Shown here: positions 9,730 through 18,243 of the stretch, one piece after another
How the letters are laid out: each line of letters starts with the position of its first letter
Position numbering within the stretch: the stretch's first letter is position 1
Origin: CAZDKK01 sp964603725
GTDB taxonomy: Bacteria > Eisenbacteria > RBG-16-71-46 > CAIMUX01 > WJJG01
Direction of reading: 5' to 3'
Assembly (NCBI GenBank): GCA_964603725.1
Contig: CAZRWW010000007.1
Location: 1-64,000 of the forward strand
Length of the DNA stretch: 64,000 nt
Translations under genes and position numbers: made by a program
The notes under the pieces: generated by a model
What the model saw: only the letters and a program-made list of their open reading frames with translations
Told to the model about the DNA's origin: nothing
Database searches by the model: none

Positions 9730-11267
9730 AACACCCCGGCGCCGATTTCCAGGGCGACGCGCGCGCTGTGCAGGTGCGAGAAGCCGTTCACTCGCACGCC
9801 GAGACGCAATCCGCCGAAGCGATAGCCGAGGAGCACCCACCGCAACCGGCCCGGCACGGTGACGCGAAACTTGACCCCGAGTTCGCTGGCGAGATGCCGC
9901 TCGGCCGATCTCTCGTCCGGTCCGATCGCGGCGCGCGGCCGCGCGCGGTGGCGCTCGTAACCGACCGCGGCGTACCAGTCGATCCAGCGCGACGCCGAGG
10001 GCGTCAGGAGGGCCTCGACGGCCCAGCCCCGGTCGAAGTGCGCGCGCGGGACCAGCCAGAACTCGGGCAGATCCAGGCCCGGCCCCTGGACCGTGACGCC
10101 GACGCGATTCGATTCGACTCGGGCGTTGATCCCGGAGATCCACCGAAGAGCGTTTTCGGGGTCGGAAAGCTCCCGCTGCAGATCGGACTCATACTGGTTG
10201 GCGGGATAGGCCGCGCCGAAACGGTTGTCGCGCATCATGCCCAGCAGGCGTCCGGGTTCGGGAACACGCGGGCGGCACAACGGCACGCCGGCCGCTGCCC
10301 GCAGCTCGTAGCGGCCGAGGGGCGCCGCTGCGCTGGCGCGTCTCCGCCACGGGCCCCCGCACACCGGCGCATCGTTGGGCGGCAGGAGTCGGAACTCCTC
10401 GGCGCGTGGCTTCGACATGGAGGCCGAGTAGCTGGCCCCCAGGAGCACGGCGGAGCCGAAGACGTCTCGCAGTCCCCAGGCGTCATTGACCCGCCGGTTC
10501 ACGTCGTAACCGGGGGTGTAGACGCCGTCCGCGTTGCGATCCGGCACACTGGCGTGCTTGCCTTCTTCCACGAGGATCGTGAGAGGATAGACCGTGTCGC
10601 GCTCGGTGCGCAGGATGTTCGTGTACCACTCCGATCCGTGGGCCAAACCCTCGACCCGGCGCACGCGAACACGGAAGCAGTCGTCGCCGATCACATCCAG
10701 GTAGGCCAGAACCCGGATGGCTTCGAGATCGTGGTGATGCCGTCCGAAGCCGAAGTCCTCTCGGTAGTAGAAGAAGTACACGAGCGCGAAGTGGTCGACC
10801 TTCTCGAAGAAACGCGCGTCCGTTTCGCCTGAGCCCTCCACGCGCTCCTGGGTCCGCAAAACGATGTCGGACACCTGATAGTAGACCACCGGCTGCTCCG
10901 ATGGAGCGTCGCAGGGATGTGGCTCGGGGATCGCGGCCTGGCCGCGTCGCATGAGCAGCGGTTCATCGGAGGAGAACCACAGCACCGGTGCGAGGAGGTG
11001 GGCCAGCGCGGGCAGGTCCGGGGCCGGGCCGAGTCCCTGCCAGATGACGCCTTCCGGCGTCTCCGGAGCGAAGGGATCAGGGCACGCACAGGAGTCCGGG
11101 AAGTGCGGATCTGCGGCGGACAGCGCGACCGACAGCGCCGCCGACACCGCGATCGACGGCACGGCCCGGAAGAGCGAGAGACGGCCAACTCCCGCCGCGG
11201 TGATGCTGAACGCCATGCGCGGCCGCGACGACAGCGCCGCGGCGATTCTCGTCCGTCGCAAAGACAC
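9726..11267 (-). CDS. Exported protein of unknown function, Vps62-like motif and barrel-like C-terminus
   Basis: I do not recognise this gene with confidence. An N-terminal hydrophobic stretch (AVPSIAVSAALSVALSA) suggests export. The central part contains FFYYREDFGFGRHHHDLEAI, then EEGKHASVPDRNADGVYTPG, resembling the H-x-(H/D)-W/L-E plus KHA pattern of Vps62-like proteins. The last 90 residues alternate polar and hydrophobic positions and finish GAGVF, an aromatic end typical of outer-membrane barrels. The listed GTG at 11267 sits directly against a GGAGGGG site. TTG at 11261 would have better spacing and may be the true start. A promoter with TTGGCG/17/TAAGCT lies upstream (11294-11322). 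Confidence 0.65.
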   Translation of the reverse strand: MSLRRTRIAAALSSRPRMAFSITAAGVGRLSLFRAVPSIAVSAALSVALSAADPHFPDSCACPDPFAPETPEGVIWQGLGPAPDLPALAHLLAPVLWFSSDEPLLMRRGQAAIPEPHPCDAPSEQPVVYYQVSDIVLRTQERVEGSGETDARFFEKVDHFALVYFFYYREDFGFGRHHHDLEAIRVLAYLDVIGDDCFRVRVRRVEGLAHGSEWYTNILRTERDTVYPLTILVEEGKHASVPDRNADGVYTPGYDVNRRVNDAWGLRDVFGSAVLLGASYSASMSKPRAEEFRLLPPNDAPVCGGPWRRRASAAAPLGRYELRAAAGVPLCRPRVPEPGRLLGMMRDNRFGAAYPANQYESDLQRELSDPENALRWISGINARVESNRVGVTVQGPGLDLPEFWLVPRAHFDRGWAVEALLTPSASRWIDWYAAVGYERHRARPRAAIGPDERSAERHLASELGVKFRVTVPGRLRWVLLGYRFGGLRLGVRVNGFSHLHSARVALEIGAGVF

Positions 11268-11293
11268 CCCCTCCGCCCCGCGGGCGCACGAGG

Positions 11294-11322
11294 AGCTTAA
11301 CCCACCCGGGCAGACGCGCCAA
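11294..11322 (-). promoter_or_regulatory. Predicted sigma70-type promoter for the 9726-11267 gene
   Basis: Minus-strand -35 TTGGCG (11317-11322), a 17-base spacer and -10 TAAGCT (11294-11299). This leaves a leader of about 25-30 bases that holds the GGAGGGG ribosome site. Confidence 0.45.
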
Positions 11323-11354
11323 CCGCCGCCGTGGATGATGGCGTGCGGGAGCTG

Positions 11355-11383
11355 TGGCCACCGGGCGGGGCGAGGTGTAAGCT
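11355..11383 (+). promoter_or_regulatory. Predicted extended -10 promoter for the OmpA-family gene
   Basis: -35 TGGCCA (11355-11360), a 17-base spacer, and TG-n -10 TGTAAGCT with TAAGCT at 11378-11383. It precedes the ATG at 11471 by about 85 bases and repeats the TAAGCT hexamer seen in the divergent promoter. Confidence 0.35.
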
Positions 11384-11470
11384 GACGGAACTGGCCGGCC
11401 GCCCGCGAAGGGCGCAGATCCGTCAGCCGGCGCCGCGGGTGGAGACGTTCCGAAAGAGGAGGGCAAATCG

Positions 11471-12709
11471 ATGCGCAGGTGTCTGGGGTTGCTGGGTGCC
11501 GTGATGCTCGCGGTTGTCCTGGCCGCCGGCGTCAGCCCCGCTCAGGGCCAGCTCGGCAGGCTCAAGGACAAGATCAAGCAGAAGGCGGAGGAGAAGGCCG
11601 ACCAGAAGATCGATGAGAAGATCGATCAGGGGATCGACGCGGCCGTCGAAGGGTCGGAGGAGGCTGCCGACAGCACGGAGGCGGCCAAGACTCCCGCTGC
11701 CCAGGCCGCGCCCGGAGCGCCGGCCGCCGGTGGGAGCGCCGCGGCCGAGGACATGACGCTCTACACCAAGTACGATTTCGTCCCGGGCGACAAGGTCGTC
11801 TTCTACGACGATCTGGCCGGCGAAGAGATCGGGGAGTTCCCGTCGCGCTGGAATCTGGATCGCGGCGTCTTCGAGGTCGTCCGGCGGGGGAATCGCAACT
11901 ACATCATGTGCACGGACGCGGGGATCATTGCCCCGCGGATCGCATCGGGCGCGCTGCCCCAGCGGTACACCGTGGAGATGGACTTCGTGGCCGCGGGCCC
12001 GGGCCAGGCCGGGCACTGGTTCCATCTCGAGTGGGTCGACGCCGAGGGTCAGCTGATCGGTCGGTTCGCCATCCGGAACGGGCAACAGACGGAGCTCACG
12101 CTCATGGACAAGCAGGTGGCCAGCAAGGACCTGCCGGTGGAGCTGGCGGCCGGCATCCACACGATGCGGGCGATGGTGACTAAGGGCACCTTCAAGTGCT
12201 ACATCGACCATGAGCGCGTGGCAAATGTTCCCGCGATCGAGGGCTTCGCGCCGGCGGCCGTGCGGGTGTTCCTAGACCCCTGGACCGAAGAAGCCGAGAA
12301 TCCCATGCTGATCAGCGGCTTCCGCCTGGCAGAAGGCGGCAAGAGCCTCCGGGACCAGCTCGCCGAGGCCGGACGCATCATCACCCACGGCATCCTGTTC
12401 GATTCGGGCTCCGCCCAGATCAAGGCCGAATCGTACAAGACCCTCGCGGATATCGGGCAGCTCCTCACCGATGACGCCGGCCTGCGGCTGTCGATCGAGG
12501 GGCACACCGACGGCGACGGCAGCGATGAGTCGAATCTCGCGCTGTCGCGGCAGCGAGCGGAGGCGGTGCGCGCCTGGCTGGTCGCCTCGGCCAAGATCGA
12601 CGCCGGCCGGCTGGAGTGCCAGGGCTGGGGCGAATCGAAGCCGATCGACGTCAACACGACGCCGGAGGGCAAGGCCAACAACCGGCGCGTCGAGCTGGTG
12701 AAGCTCTGA
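11471..12709 (+). CDS. OmpA-family outer-membrane protein with lectin-like central domain
   Basis: The start is ATG 11471, with AAAGAGGAGGGC upstream. A signal peptide (AVVLAAGVSPAQG) leads into a charged helix with a KIDEKIDQ-type heptad (residues about 27-55), probably a coiled coil. An Ala/Pro linker follows. The domain beginning YTKYDFVPGDKVVFYDDL is a beta-sandwich characteristic of Bacteroidota-type OmpA proteins. The last 110 residues are an OmpA C-terminal domain: ILFDSGSAQIKAES, IEGHTDGDGSDESN, LSRQRAEAVRAWL and NNRRVELVKL, which bind peptidoglycan. Its likely role is tethering the outer membrane to the wall. It is followed by the sulfatase-like gene after a gap of about 25 bases and is probably co-transcribed with it. 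Confidence 0.9.
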   Translation: MRRCLGLLGAVMLAVVLAAGVSPAQGQLGRLKDKIKQKAEEKADQKIDEKIDQGIDAAVEGSEEAADSTEAAKTPAAQAAPGAPAAGGSAAAEDMTLYTKYDFVPGDKVVFYDDLAGEEIGEFPSRWNLDRGVFEVVRRGNRNYIMCTDAGIIAPRIASGALPQRYTVEMDFVAAGPGQAGHWFHLEWVDAEGQLIGRFAIRNGQQTELTLMDKQVASKDLPVELAAGIHTMRAMVTKGTFKCYIDHERVANVPAIEGFAPAAVRVFLDPWTEEAENPMLISGFRLAEGGKSLRDQLAEAGRIITHGILFDSGSAQIKAESYKTLADIGQLLTDDAGLRLSIEGHTDGDGSDESNLALSRQRAEAVRAWLVASAKIDAGRLECQGWGESKPIDVNTTPEGKANNRRVELVKL

Positions 12710-12734
12710 GATGACCACTGAGAAGGGCGTAGAC

Positions 12735-14999
12735 ATGCTGCGCGCCGGGCTGTCGCTTGCGGCTCTCTCCGTCATTGCCTGCGCTTCCTGCTCGCCCGAT
12801 CGCACGGCGGTCGAGCTGGAGGCGATCGATCTGCTGGCGCTGCACCAGACGGGCAACGCCCGCGCGGAGACCACGACGCTGCCTCTGCACGGAGAGGACC
12901 GCGCGCTCCACTTTCGCCGGGGGTGGGCGGCGCCCGTGCGATTCGGCGACCGGTTTCTCGTTCCCGCCATCGCCGCCGAGGCGGAGCTGGGCTTGCTCAT
13001 CGTCAATCCCGAGGGGCAGAACCTCGCGTTCGACGTCTCGCTCCGTGGCCCTCAACCCGCGCCGGCGAAGCAGGAGGTGTCGGTGTTCATCGGCGAGCGG
13101 CTGTTGAGCAAGGTCGCTCTCGCCGCGGACGCCGTCACGCCGGTGAGCGTGGATCTGCCGGCCAGGCTGCTGGTCAGAGGGGACAACCGCATCCGGTTCG
13201 TCTTCGCGGAGGTCCTGGCCAACCCCGACTTCGCCACGGCGGTCGTCAGCAATCTGGTCTTTCCGAGCGTCGCCGCGTACTTCAGCAATCTGCGGCTCAA
13301 GGGGCCGGATGCCGCGGGCCCGGGCGCCGCGGGCCCGGGCGCGGCTCCGCAGCCGGCCTTCCAGCCCTCGGCCGATGACGCCACTCTGCGACAACACGGG
13401 CCGAGCTACGTGGAGCACGCCCTGCGGTTGGTGGGCGGCGCGTACCTTGACGTAGGCGGTGCCGTCCACGGCGACGGCGGGATGGCCGTCATCGAGTGGC
13501 GCCGCGAAAGCCAGCCCGCGTGGCGGAAGCTGGGCACGTTCAGGAGCGGCTTTCAGAAGAGGTTCCGCCTGAAGATCGACGATGGCGAGATCGGCCAAGT
13601 GCGCCTGACGGTGCCCCGCGGGGACTGCACGTGGAGCGCGATACGTCTGAGCGGCGTGGCGGTCGAGCCGCGCCATGCGTGCTTGCAGCGGCCCGCGGCG
13701 GGCTTCCGGCACGTGGTGTTCATGGTCCTGGATGCCCTGCGCAGCGACATGCTGGCGGCGGGCGGCAACCGGCAGGGATTGACCCCGACGCTCGATCGCC
13801 TGGCCCAGCGGGCGGTCGTCTTCGACAACGTCACCTCCGCGGCAGCCCTGACGCCGGCGAGCATCTACTCGTACTTCACCGGCGAGAACCCGTACTCGCG
13901 GAGCCTCGTGCCGGACTACGACAACAACGCCGGCGCGCGGCCCACGCTCACCGGGGCGAGCTTCGAGCTGGCGGCGGCCTTCGCCGCGGCCGGGTATCGC
14001 ACGGTCAACATCGCGGGCAACTTCTACTGCAAGGCGGACTACGGGCTGCTGGCCTCCTTTGGTGAGGAGCACTTCATCTGGCCGGACGTGGCCGAGAATG
14101 ACCGCTCCCCGCGCACATCCGCGATGGATCAGGGGCCCGTGCTGAAGACCATCGAGGAGATGGCCGCGAGCGACCGGCCGGTCATGCTGTATCTGCACTA
14201 CCTTCCGCCGCACCTGCCCTACACGCCGCCCGAGGGCTATCGCGGCTTCCTGACGGGCGACACCAGCGCGCGCGTGGCCGAGTTTCCGTCGAGACTCGGC
14301 TGGCTCTACGAGTTCAGCCTGGCCGATCCGAACGATCCGCAGATCCAGGCGGTCTTCGACCAGTACAAGGAGAATGTCCACTATGCGGACGCGCTCGTCG
14401 GGGAAGTGATCGCGGCGCTGGACCAGCGGAATCTGCTCAAGGACACGCTGGTCCTGGTGACCGCGGACCATGGTGAAGCGTTCTTCGAGCACGGGCGGTT
14501 CAAGCACTCATCGACGGTGTACGACGAGATGATCCGGGTGCCGCTGCTGTTCCTGCACCCATCCCTGGCGCGCAGAACGGTCTCGGAGCATGTGGGCTTG
14601 ATCGACCTCGTGCCGACGCTGGTGGAGCTGTGCGGCCTGCCGAGCGAAGGCAACCGTTTCGAGGGGCGCAGCCTGTGGCCGCTGTTGATGGGAGAATCGA
14701 GCGGGTGGGAAGACCGCTGGTACTTCTCGATCGCGGCCGAGAAGGGCACGCACTTCGGATTTCGGACCGACAAGCTGAAGTACATCTACGCCGCGCTGAG
14801 CGATCAGCTCTACGATCTCGAAGCCGATCCGCGCGAGACGCGCTCCATCCACGAAACCTCGCCGCTGCTGGCCGCGTGGCTGCGCCAGCGGGGGCACCTG
14901 GGGATGGCCGGGAGTGTCCAGCACGGAGTGGCCGGTGCGGGCGGCGAGCTGGATGAGAACCGATTGCGGAATCTCAGGGATCTGGGCTACATCCGCTAG
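12735..14999 (+). CDS. Sulfatase / alkaline-phosphatase-superfamily lipoprotein
   Basis: The leader MLRAGLSLAALSVIACASC ends in a lipobox-like Cys, so an anchored envelope enzyme is predicted. ATG 12735 is chosen for the AGAAGG site upstream; ATG 12711, one base after the previous stop, is the alternative. Residues 1-310 show no recognised domain and include a duplicated AAGPG linker. The C-terminal 430 residues form the sulfatase fold: VVFMVLDALRSDML with the metal Asp, TPTLDRLAQRAVVFDN, YFTGENPYS, and the metal-binding TADHGEAFFEHGRFKHSSTV. The canonical C/S-x-P-x-R nucleophile is not present; the aligned stretch reads AALTPASIYSYFTG. Sulfatase chemistry is therefore doubtful, and phosphoester transfer with a Thr or Ser nucleophile is as likely. 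Confidence 0.85.
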   Translation: MLRAGLSLAALSVIACASCSPDRTAVELEAIDLLALHQTGNARAETTTLPLHGEDRALHFRRGWAAPVRFGDRFLVPAIAAEAELGLLIVNPEGQNLAFDVSLRGPQPAPAKQEVSVFIGERLLSKVALAADAVTPVSVDLPARLLVRGDNRIRFVFAEVLANPDFATAVVSNLVFPSVAAYFSNLRLKGPDAAGPGAAGPGAAPQPAFQPSADDATLRQHGPSYVEHALRLVGGAYLDVGGAVHGDGGMAVIEWRRESQPAWRKLGTFRSGFQKRFRLKIDDGEIGQVRLTVPRGDCTWSAIRLSGVAVEPRHACLQRPAAGFRHVVFMVLDALRSDMLAAGGNRQGLTPTLDRLAQRAVVFDNVTSAAALTPASIYSYFTGENPYSRSLVPDYDNNAGARPTLTGASFELAAAFAAAGYRTVNIAGNFYCKADYGLLASFGEEHFIWPDVAENDRSPRTSAMDQGPVLKTIEEMAASDRPVMLYLHYLPPHLPYTPPEGYRGFLTGDTSARVAEFPSRLGWLYEFSLADPNDPQIQAVFDQYKENVHYADALVGEVIAALDQRNLLKDTLVLVTADHGEAFFEHGRFKHSSTVYDEMIRVPLLFLHPSLARRTVSEHVGLIDLVPTLVELCGLPSEGNRFEGRSLWPLLMGESSGWEDRWYFSIAAEKGTHFGFRTDKLKYIYAALSDQLYDLEADPRETRSIHETSPLLAAWLRQRGHLGMAGSVQHGVAGAGGELDENRLRNLRDLGYIR
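13311..13340. repeat. 15-bp tandem duplication in the sulfatase-like linker
   Basis: Two perfect copies of gccgcgggcccgggc (13311-13325 and 13326-13340) encode AAGPG twice in the linker before the second half of the N-terminal region. Confidence 0.9.
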
Positions 15000-16876
15000 A
15001 ACGGCATGCGCAGGAGCTGATCCACCCCTTGGGCGCTGGCGCTGTCCAGCGCGAGCATCCGCGCGCGCATCCGGCGAGCCAGCTCGGCGATCTCGCGATC
15101 ACCGCGTTGCTGCGCGTATTGCAGGGCGTAGAGGATGACGAACGAGGGAATGCGCGGCGCCTCGGCGAACTGCTGCAGCGCCTCGAGGAGCAGGGCGCGG
15201 TCGGGCTGCGAGGCCAGGATCCCCACCCACTGGATGGCCGGCAGGCCGTTCACGCGCTCGCCCAGATCGTCACCCTGGTAGAAGCGGCGGGAGGCCTGCC
15301 TCCACGCGGCGAGCGCGGCGTCCGCGGGCGAGCCGCGCAGGAAGAAAGCGCGGTGCAGATCGGCGTGGGCCAATACCCACTCGCCGCTGCTGAGGAGCGC
15401 CAGGACCAGCCGCGGGCTGTCGACCACCTTCAGCAGCACGCCGTCGAAGCGGTGGCGCAGATCCAGCTGCCGAAAGGCCTGCGGATCGCTCAGGCCGGCG
15501 AAGTACTCGCGCACCACCTGCGTGTCGACATAGCGCGAGTCCATGTATGGCCGCACCTGGGGGAAGAAGTACTCGAGGTACCCGCCGTCCGCGGCGTTGT
15601 TGAACAGCTTGCCGCGAAAGTCGACGCGCCGCAGCGCTTCCGCGAAGCGCAGCGGGTAGGTGTGATAGGGCAGAGCGATGCCGAAGCGGGTCTCGCTGCG
15701 CACCGAACGATGAAAGCCGCCGGTCACTGTCCAGACTGAGAGCGCGAGCGCGACCAGGCCGAAGCCGGCCACGACCGCCGGCGCAGACGCGGCGCGGGCG
15801 AAGCGTGCCGGCGCCGCGGCGGACTCGGCGGGCCGCCCGCGCGGGCGACTCCGCGCCGGCGCCGCCAGGAAGTCGGCGAAGTCGCGGAAGGCCGGCGCCA
15901 GCAGGAGCGGCAGCAGGGGCAGGTTGCGCGCGCTCGTCGCGCTGAGCCCCAGGCCGGCGGCCGCCAGCAGGTAGCTGAAGACGCGCCCGCGCCGGCGCAC
16001 GGCCAGCAGCGCGCCCATGAGCAGGCAGAGCCCCCAGAACGCCCAGAAGAGCTTCACCGTCCAGAGCGTCAAGAAGACGCCCGTCGGCGGCCCGAACTCC
16101 ATGACGGCCCCGCGCATGTCACGCAAGAACGATGCCAGCGTCACGGCGAAGGTCCAGGTGCGCGGTCCGAAGGGGGAGAGGATCGAGGCGGCGCACGTGA
16201 GGGCGAAGAGCTTGGCGGCCGCGGCGGCGGCCGGCTTGCCCTCGCGCTGCGCAAGCGCGCCGGCCAGCCGCGCGGCGACGAGGAACGGGCCGAAGACGAA
16301 GTAGCCGTGAATGTTCGCCCACAGTGCCTCGCTCAGGGCGAAGGCCGCGTAGCGTCGCCAGCCGAGGGGCGCGCGAAAATCCCACGTGCTCAGCCACCAG
16401 ATCTGCAAGCTGAGCAGCAGATACGACGGCACCTCCGGGCGCGGCTCGAATCGACCCTGCGAGATGAGAATCGCGATCAGCATCAGCGGCAATCCCAGGG
16501 CGGGCGTCGCCGCCAGACGCGCCGTGCGCACCCAGAGCCAGAACGTCGCGACCCAGGCGGCGAGGAACAGCAGGCTCACGGCGTAGATGCCGCCGGCCGC
16601 GAAGAGCCCCTGGCAGACGATCTGGAAGAGCCAGTAGATGTTCACATAGTGCGGTTGCTGCCCCAGCAGGCTGTCGGTGGGTTGGAAGGCGCCCGTCTCC
16701 AACACGCGCTGGCCGAGGAACAGGTGGTAGAAGATGTCGGGTCCCTGCCAGGCGCAGGCGGCGAGCAGAACGAGCAGCAGGAACGCCGCGCCCCAGGCGA
16801 GCAGCGCCAGCATGGGTCCCCGGCGGGCGAGCGGGCCGGCCGCGCGGGCGGTCATCTCCGTGTGCGCCGCAGTCAT
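14996..16876 (-). CDS. Polytopic membrane protein, GT-C-glycosyltransferase-like, function unknown
   Basis: This 626-residue protein has about ten hydrophobic segments in the first 400 residues. An acidic and aromatic loop follows the first segment (GPDIFYHLFLGQRVL), and RFEPRPEVPSYL lies after the fourth. This is the general layout of GT-C lipid-sugar-dependent glycosyltransferases and their relatives. The soluble C-terminal part contains LFNNAADGGYLEYFFPQVRP followed by YMDSRYVD, a GGYL...P...D-x-R block seen in that group. ATG 16876 has only a weak ribosome site; an internal ATG at 16855 is possible. The stop overlaps the stop of the convergent sulfatase-like gene by four bases. A role in surface polysaccharide or protein glycosylation is inference. 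Confidence 0.65.
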   Translation of the reverse strand: MTAAHTEMTARAAGPLARRGPMLALLAWGAAFLLLVLLAACAWQGPDIFYHLFLGQRVLETGAFQPTDSLLGQQPHYVNIYWLFQIVCQGLFAAGGIYAVSLLFLAAWVATFWLWVRTARLAATPALGLPLMLIAILISQGRFEPRPEVPSYLLLSLQIWWLSTWDFRAPLGWRRYAAFALSEALWANIHGYFVFGPFLVAARLAGALAQREGKPAAAAAAKLFALTCAASILSPFGPRTWTFAVTLASFLRDMRGAVMEFGPPTGVFLTLWTVKLFWAFWGLCLLMGALLAVRRRGRVFSYLLAAAGLGLSATSARNLPLLPLLLAPAFRDFADFLAAPARSRPRGRPAESAAAPARFARAASAPAVVAGFGLVALALSVWTVTGGFHRSVRSETRFGIALPYHTYPLRFAEALRRVDFRGKLFNNAADGGYLEYFFPQVRPYMDSRYVDTQVVREYFAGLSDPQAFRQLDLRHRFDGVLLKVVDSPRLVLALLSSGEWVLAHADLHRAFFLRGSPADAALAAWRQASRRFYQGDDLGERVNGLPAIQWVGILASQPDRALLLEALQQFAEAPRIPSFVILYALQYAQQRGDREIAELARRMRARMLALDSASAQGVDQLLRMPF

Positions 16877-16955
16877 GCGCCGAGCCTACCAAGTCGCTTC
16901 CGCGAATGCGAGCCGCCTCATGCGTCGCGCGAGCGTGCGCGTCAACGGGCCGGCA

Positions 16956-16976
16956 GGCGCGGGGACCGCCCGCGCC
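16956..16976 (-). terminator. GC-rich hairpin after the EAL-HDOD gene
   Basis: Perfect 8-bp arms ggcgcggg/cccgcgcc with a five-base loop begin one base past the stop codon on the minus strand. There is no U-tract, so an intrinsic terminator is only possible. Confidence 0.35.
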
Positions 16977-16977
16977 C

Positions 16978-18243
16978 CTAGGCCGTCTCCAGCACGGTCA
17001 TCAGCTCACCGGCCCAGTCGACGGCTTCCTGGAACGCGGCCTTGGTCGCCTCGCTGCTCAGGTTGAGCTGCTGGATCATGGTCTCGACCTCCGCCCAGCG
17101 GGCTTCCTCCAGGCACTGCGCCAGGGTCAACAGCGGCAGGTATTCGCTCTTCGGCGAGCGGCACAGGGCGGCCTGGAGTTGGGCGTCGAGCGGCAGGTGG
17201 GCGACGATCTCCTGCATCGGGACGCCGATCATGGCGTCCAGCAACGAGAAGAGCCCCAGCAGGTGCATGCTCTCCGGCCGAAAGCCCCACAGCGGACAGC
17301 GTTCGGCGATGAGCTCGAGGAACTTGGCGCGCTGCGCCGCGGCCAGCAGCAACTCGGTGTTGTCGGCTTCCTGGTTGATGTCGCTCAGCAGCACCACGCG
17401 CAGCCAGCCGGCTATCTGACGCCACCCCAGCAAGCTGATGGCGTGGGGGATGGACTTGATCCGGTGACGGAATCCGAAGGCGGCCGAATTCAAGTGCGTC
17501 AAGAGCCGGTAGCTGATCGAGGCGTCGGTTGCGATGGCCTTGGCCAGGGCCTTCATGTCCTGCTCGCCCGAGTCCAGCGCCGCGAAGACGTTGAATCGGG
17601 CCACCTGGCTCGAAGCGATCCGGCGCATGGGGACGATCTCGGCCGCCTTGCTGAACGCCCCTTCGAAGAGGTCGAAGCCCAGCTCCTGACAGCGCCCGAA
17701 TCCGTTCAGATCCGGCACGCCGCTGGCCAGCAGCTTGGCGCCGTGGGCGCGGGCGGCGGCCACGGCGGAAGCCAGCTCCTGGGCCGGTCGATCTCCCACC
17801 GTCACGTCGATGATCTGGGCCAGCCGGTAGAGCTCGCCGCACTGCGGCGCGGCGGAGAACCCTCGCACCGCTACGCCGAAGCCGTCGCGCTTCAGCTGCG
17901 CAAGCCGTTCCGGGACCTCGAGTCCCCGATAGGCTTCTTCGCGAACCATGACGATCGTGCGATCGGCGGGCAGCGCGTAGGCGAGCTGATCCAGGATGCC
18001 CTTCTCCGTCAAGTCGATGAGCACGCGCTTCTCATTGGCCATGATCCTTTGCAGACCCGCGCCGGCGCTCGCGGCCAGGCTCAAGGGAACGCCGTCCTCC
18101 TTGGGAATCCCCGCCGGTGTCTGAGTGCCGTTGCCGACGCAGAACAGGTCATACCCCCAGAGACGTCGCTGGCGGTCCAGCACCGGCTGGCGGGCAATCG
18201 AGATCCCCGCCCCTTCCCGAGGTGTCCTGGCGGGTAGGGTCAT
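16978..18243 (-). CDS. Degenerate EAL plus HDOD signalling protein (YuxH-like)
   Basis: Starting at ATG 18243 (GAGAGGAG site upstream), the 421 residues carry an N-terminal EAL-like fold (ISIARQPVLDRQRRLWGYDL to about residue 200). The E-x-L catalytic motif is replaced by GYDLF and metal-binding acidic residues are missing, so it should not hydrolyse c-di-GMP. The C-terminal HDOD domain includes ATDASISYRLLTHLNSAAFG, KSIPHAISLLGWRQI and LGLFSLLDAMIGVPM, as in the YuxH/CdgJ family. Such proteins act as signalling adaptors. The ATG overlaps the TGA of glgP (ATGA), so the two are translationally coupled. This suggests, but does not prove, a link to glycogen breakdown. Confidence 0.88.
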   Translation of the reverse strand: MTLPARTPREGAGISIARQPVLDRQRRLWGYDLFCVGNGTQTPAGIPKEDGVPLSLAASAGAGLQRIMANEKRVLIDLTEKGILDQLAYALPADRTIVMVREEAYRGLEVPERLAQLKRDGFGVAVRGFSAAPQCGELYRLAQIIDVTVGDRPAQELASAVAAARAHGAKLLASGVPDLNGFGRCQELGFDLFEGAFSKAAEIVPMRRIASSQVARFNVFAALDSGEQDMKALAKAIATDASISYRLLTHLNSAAFGFRHRIKSIPHAISLLGWRQIAGWLRVVLLSDINQEADNTELLLAAAQRAKFLELIAERCPLWGFRPESMHLLGLFSLLDAMIGVPMQEIVAHLPLDAQLQAALCRSPKSEYLPLLTLAQCLEEARWAEVETMIQQLNLSSEATKAAFQEAVDWAGELMTVLETA

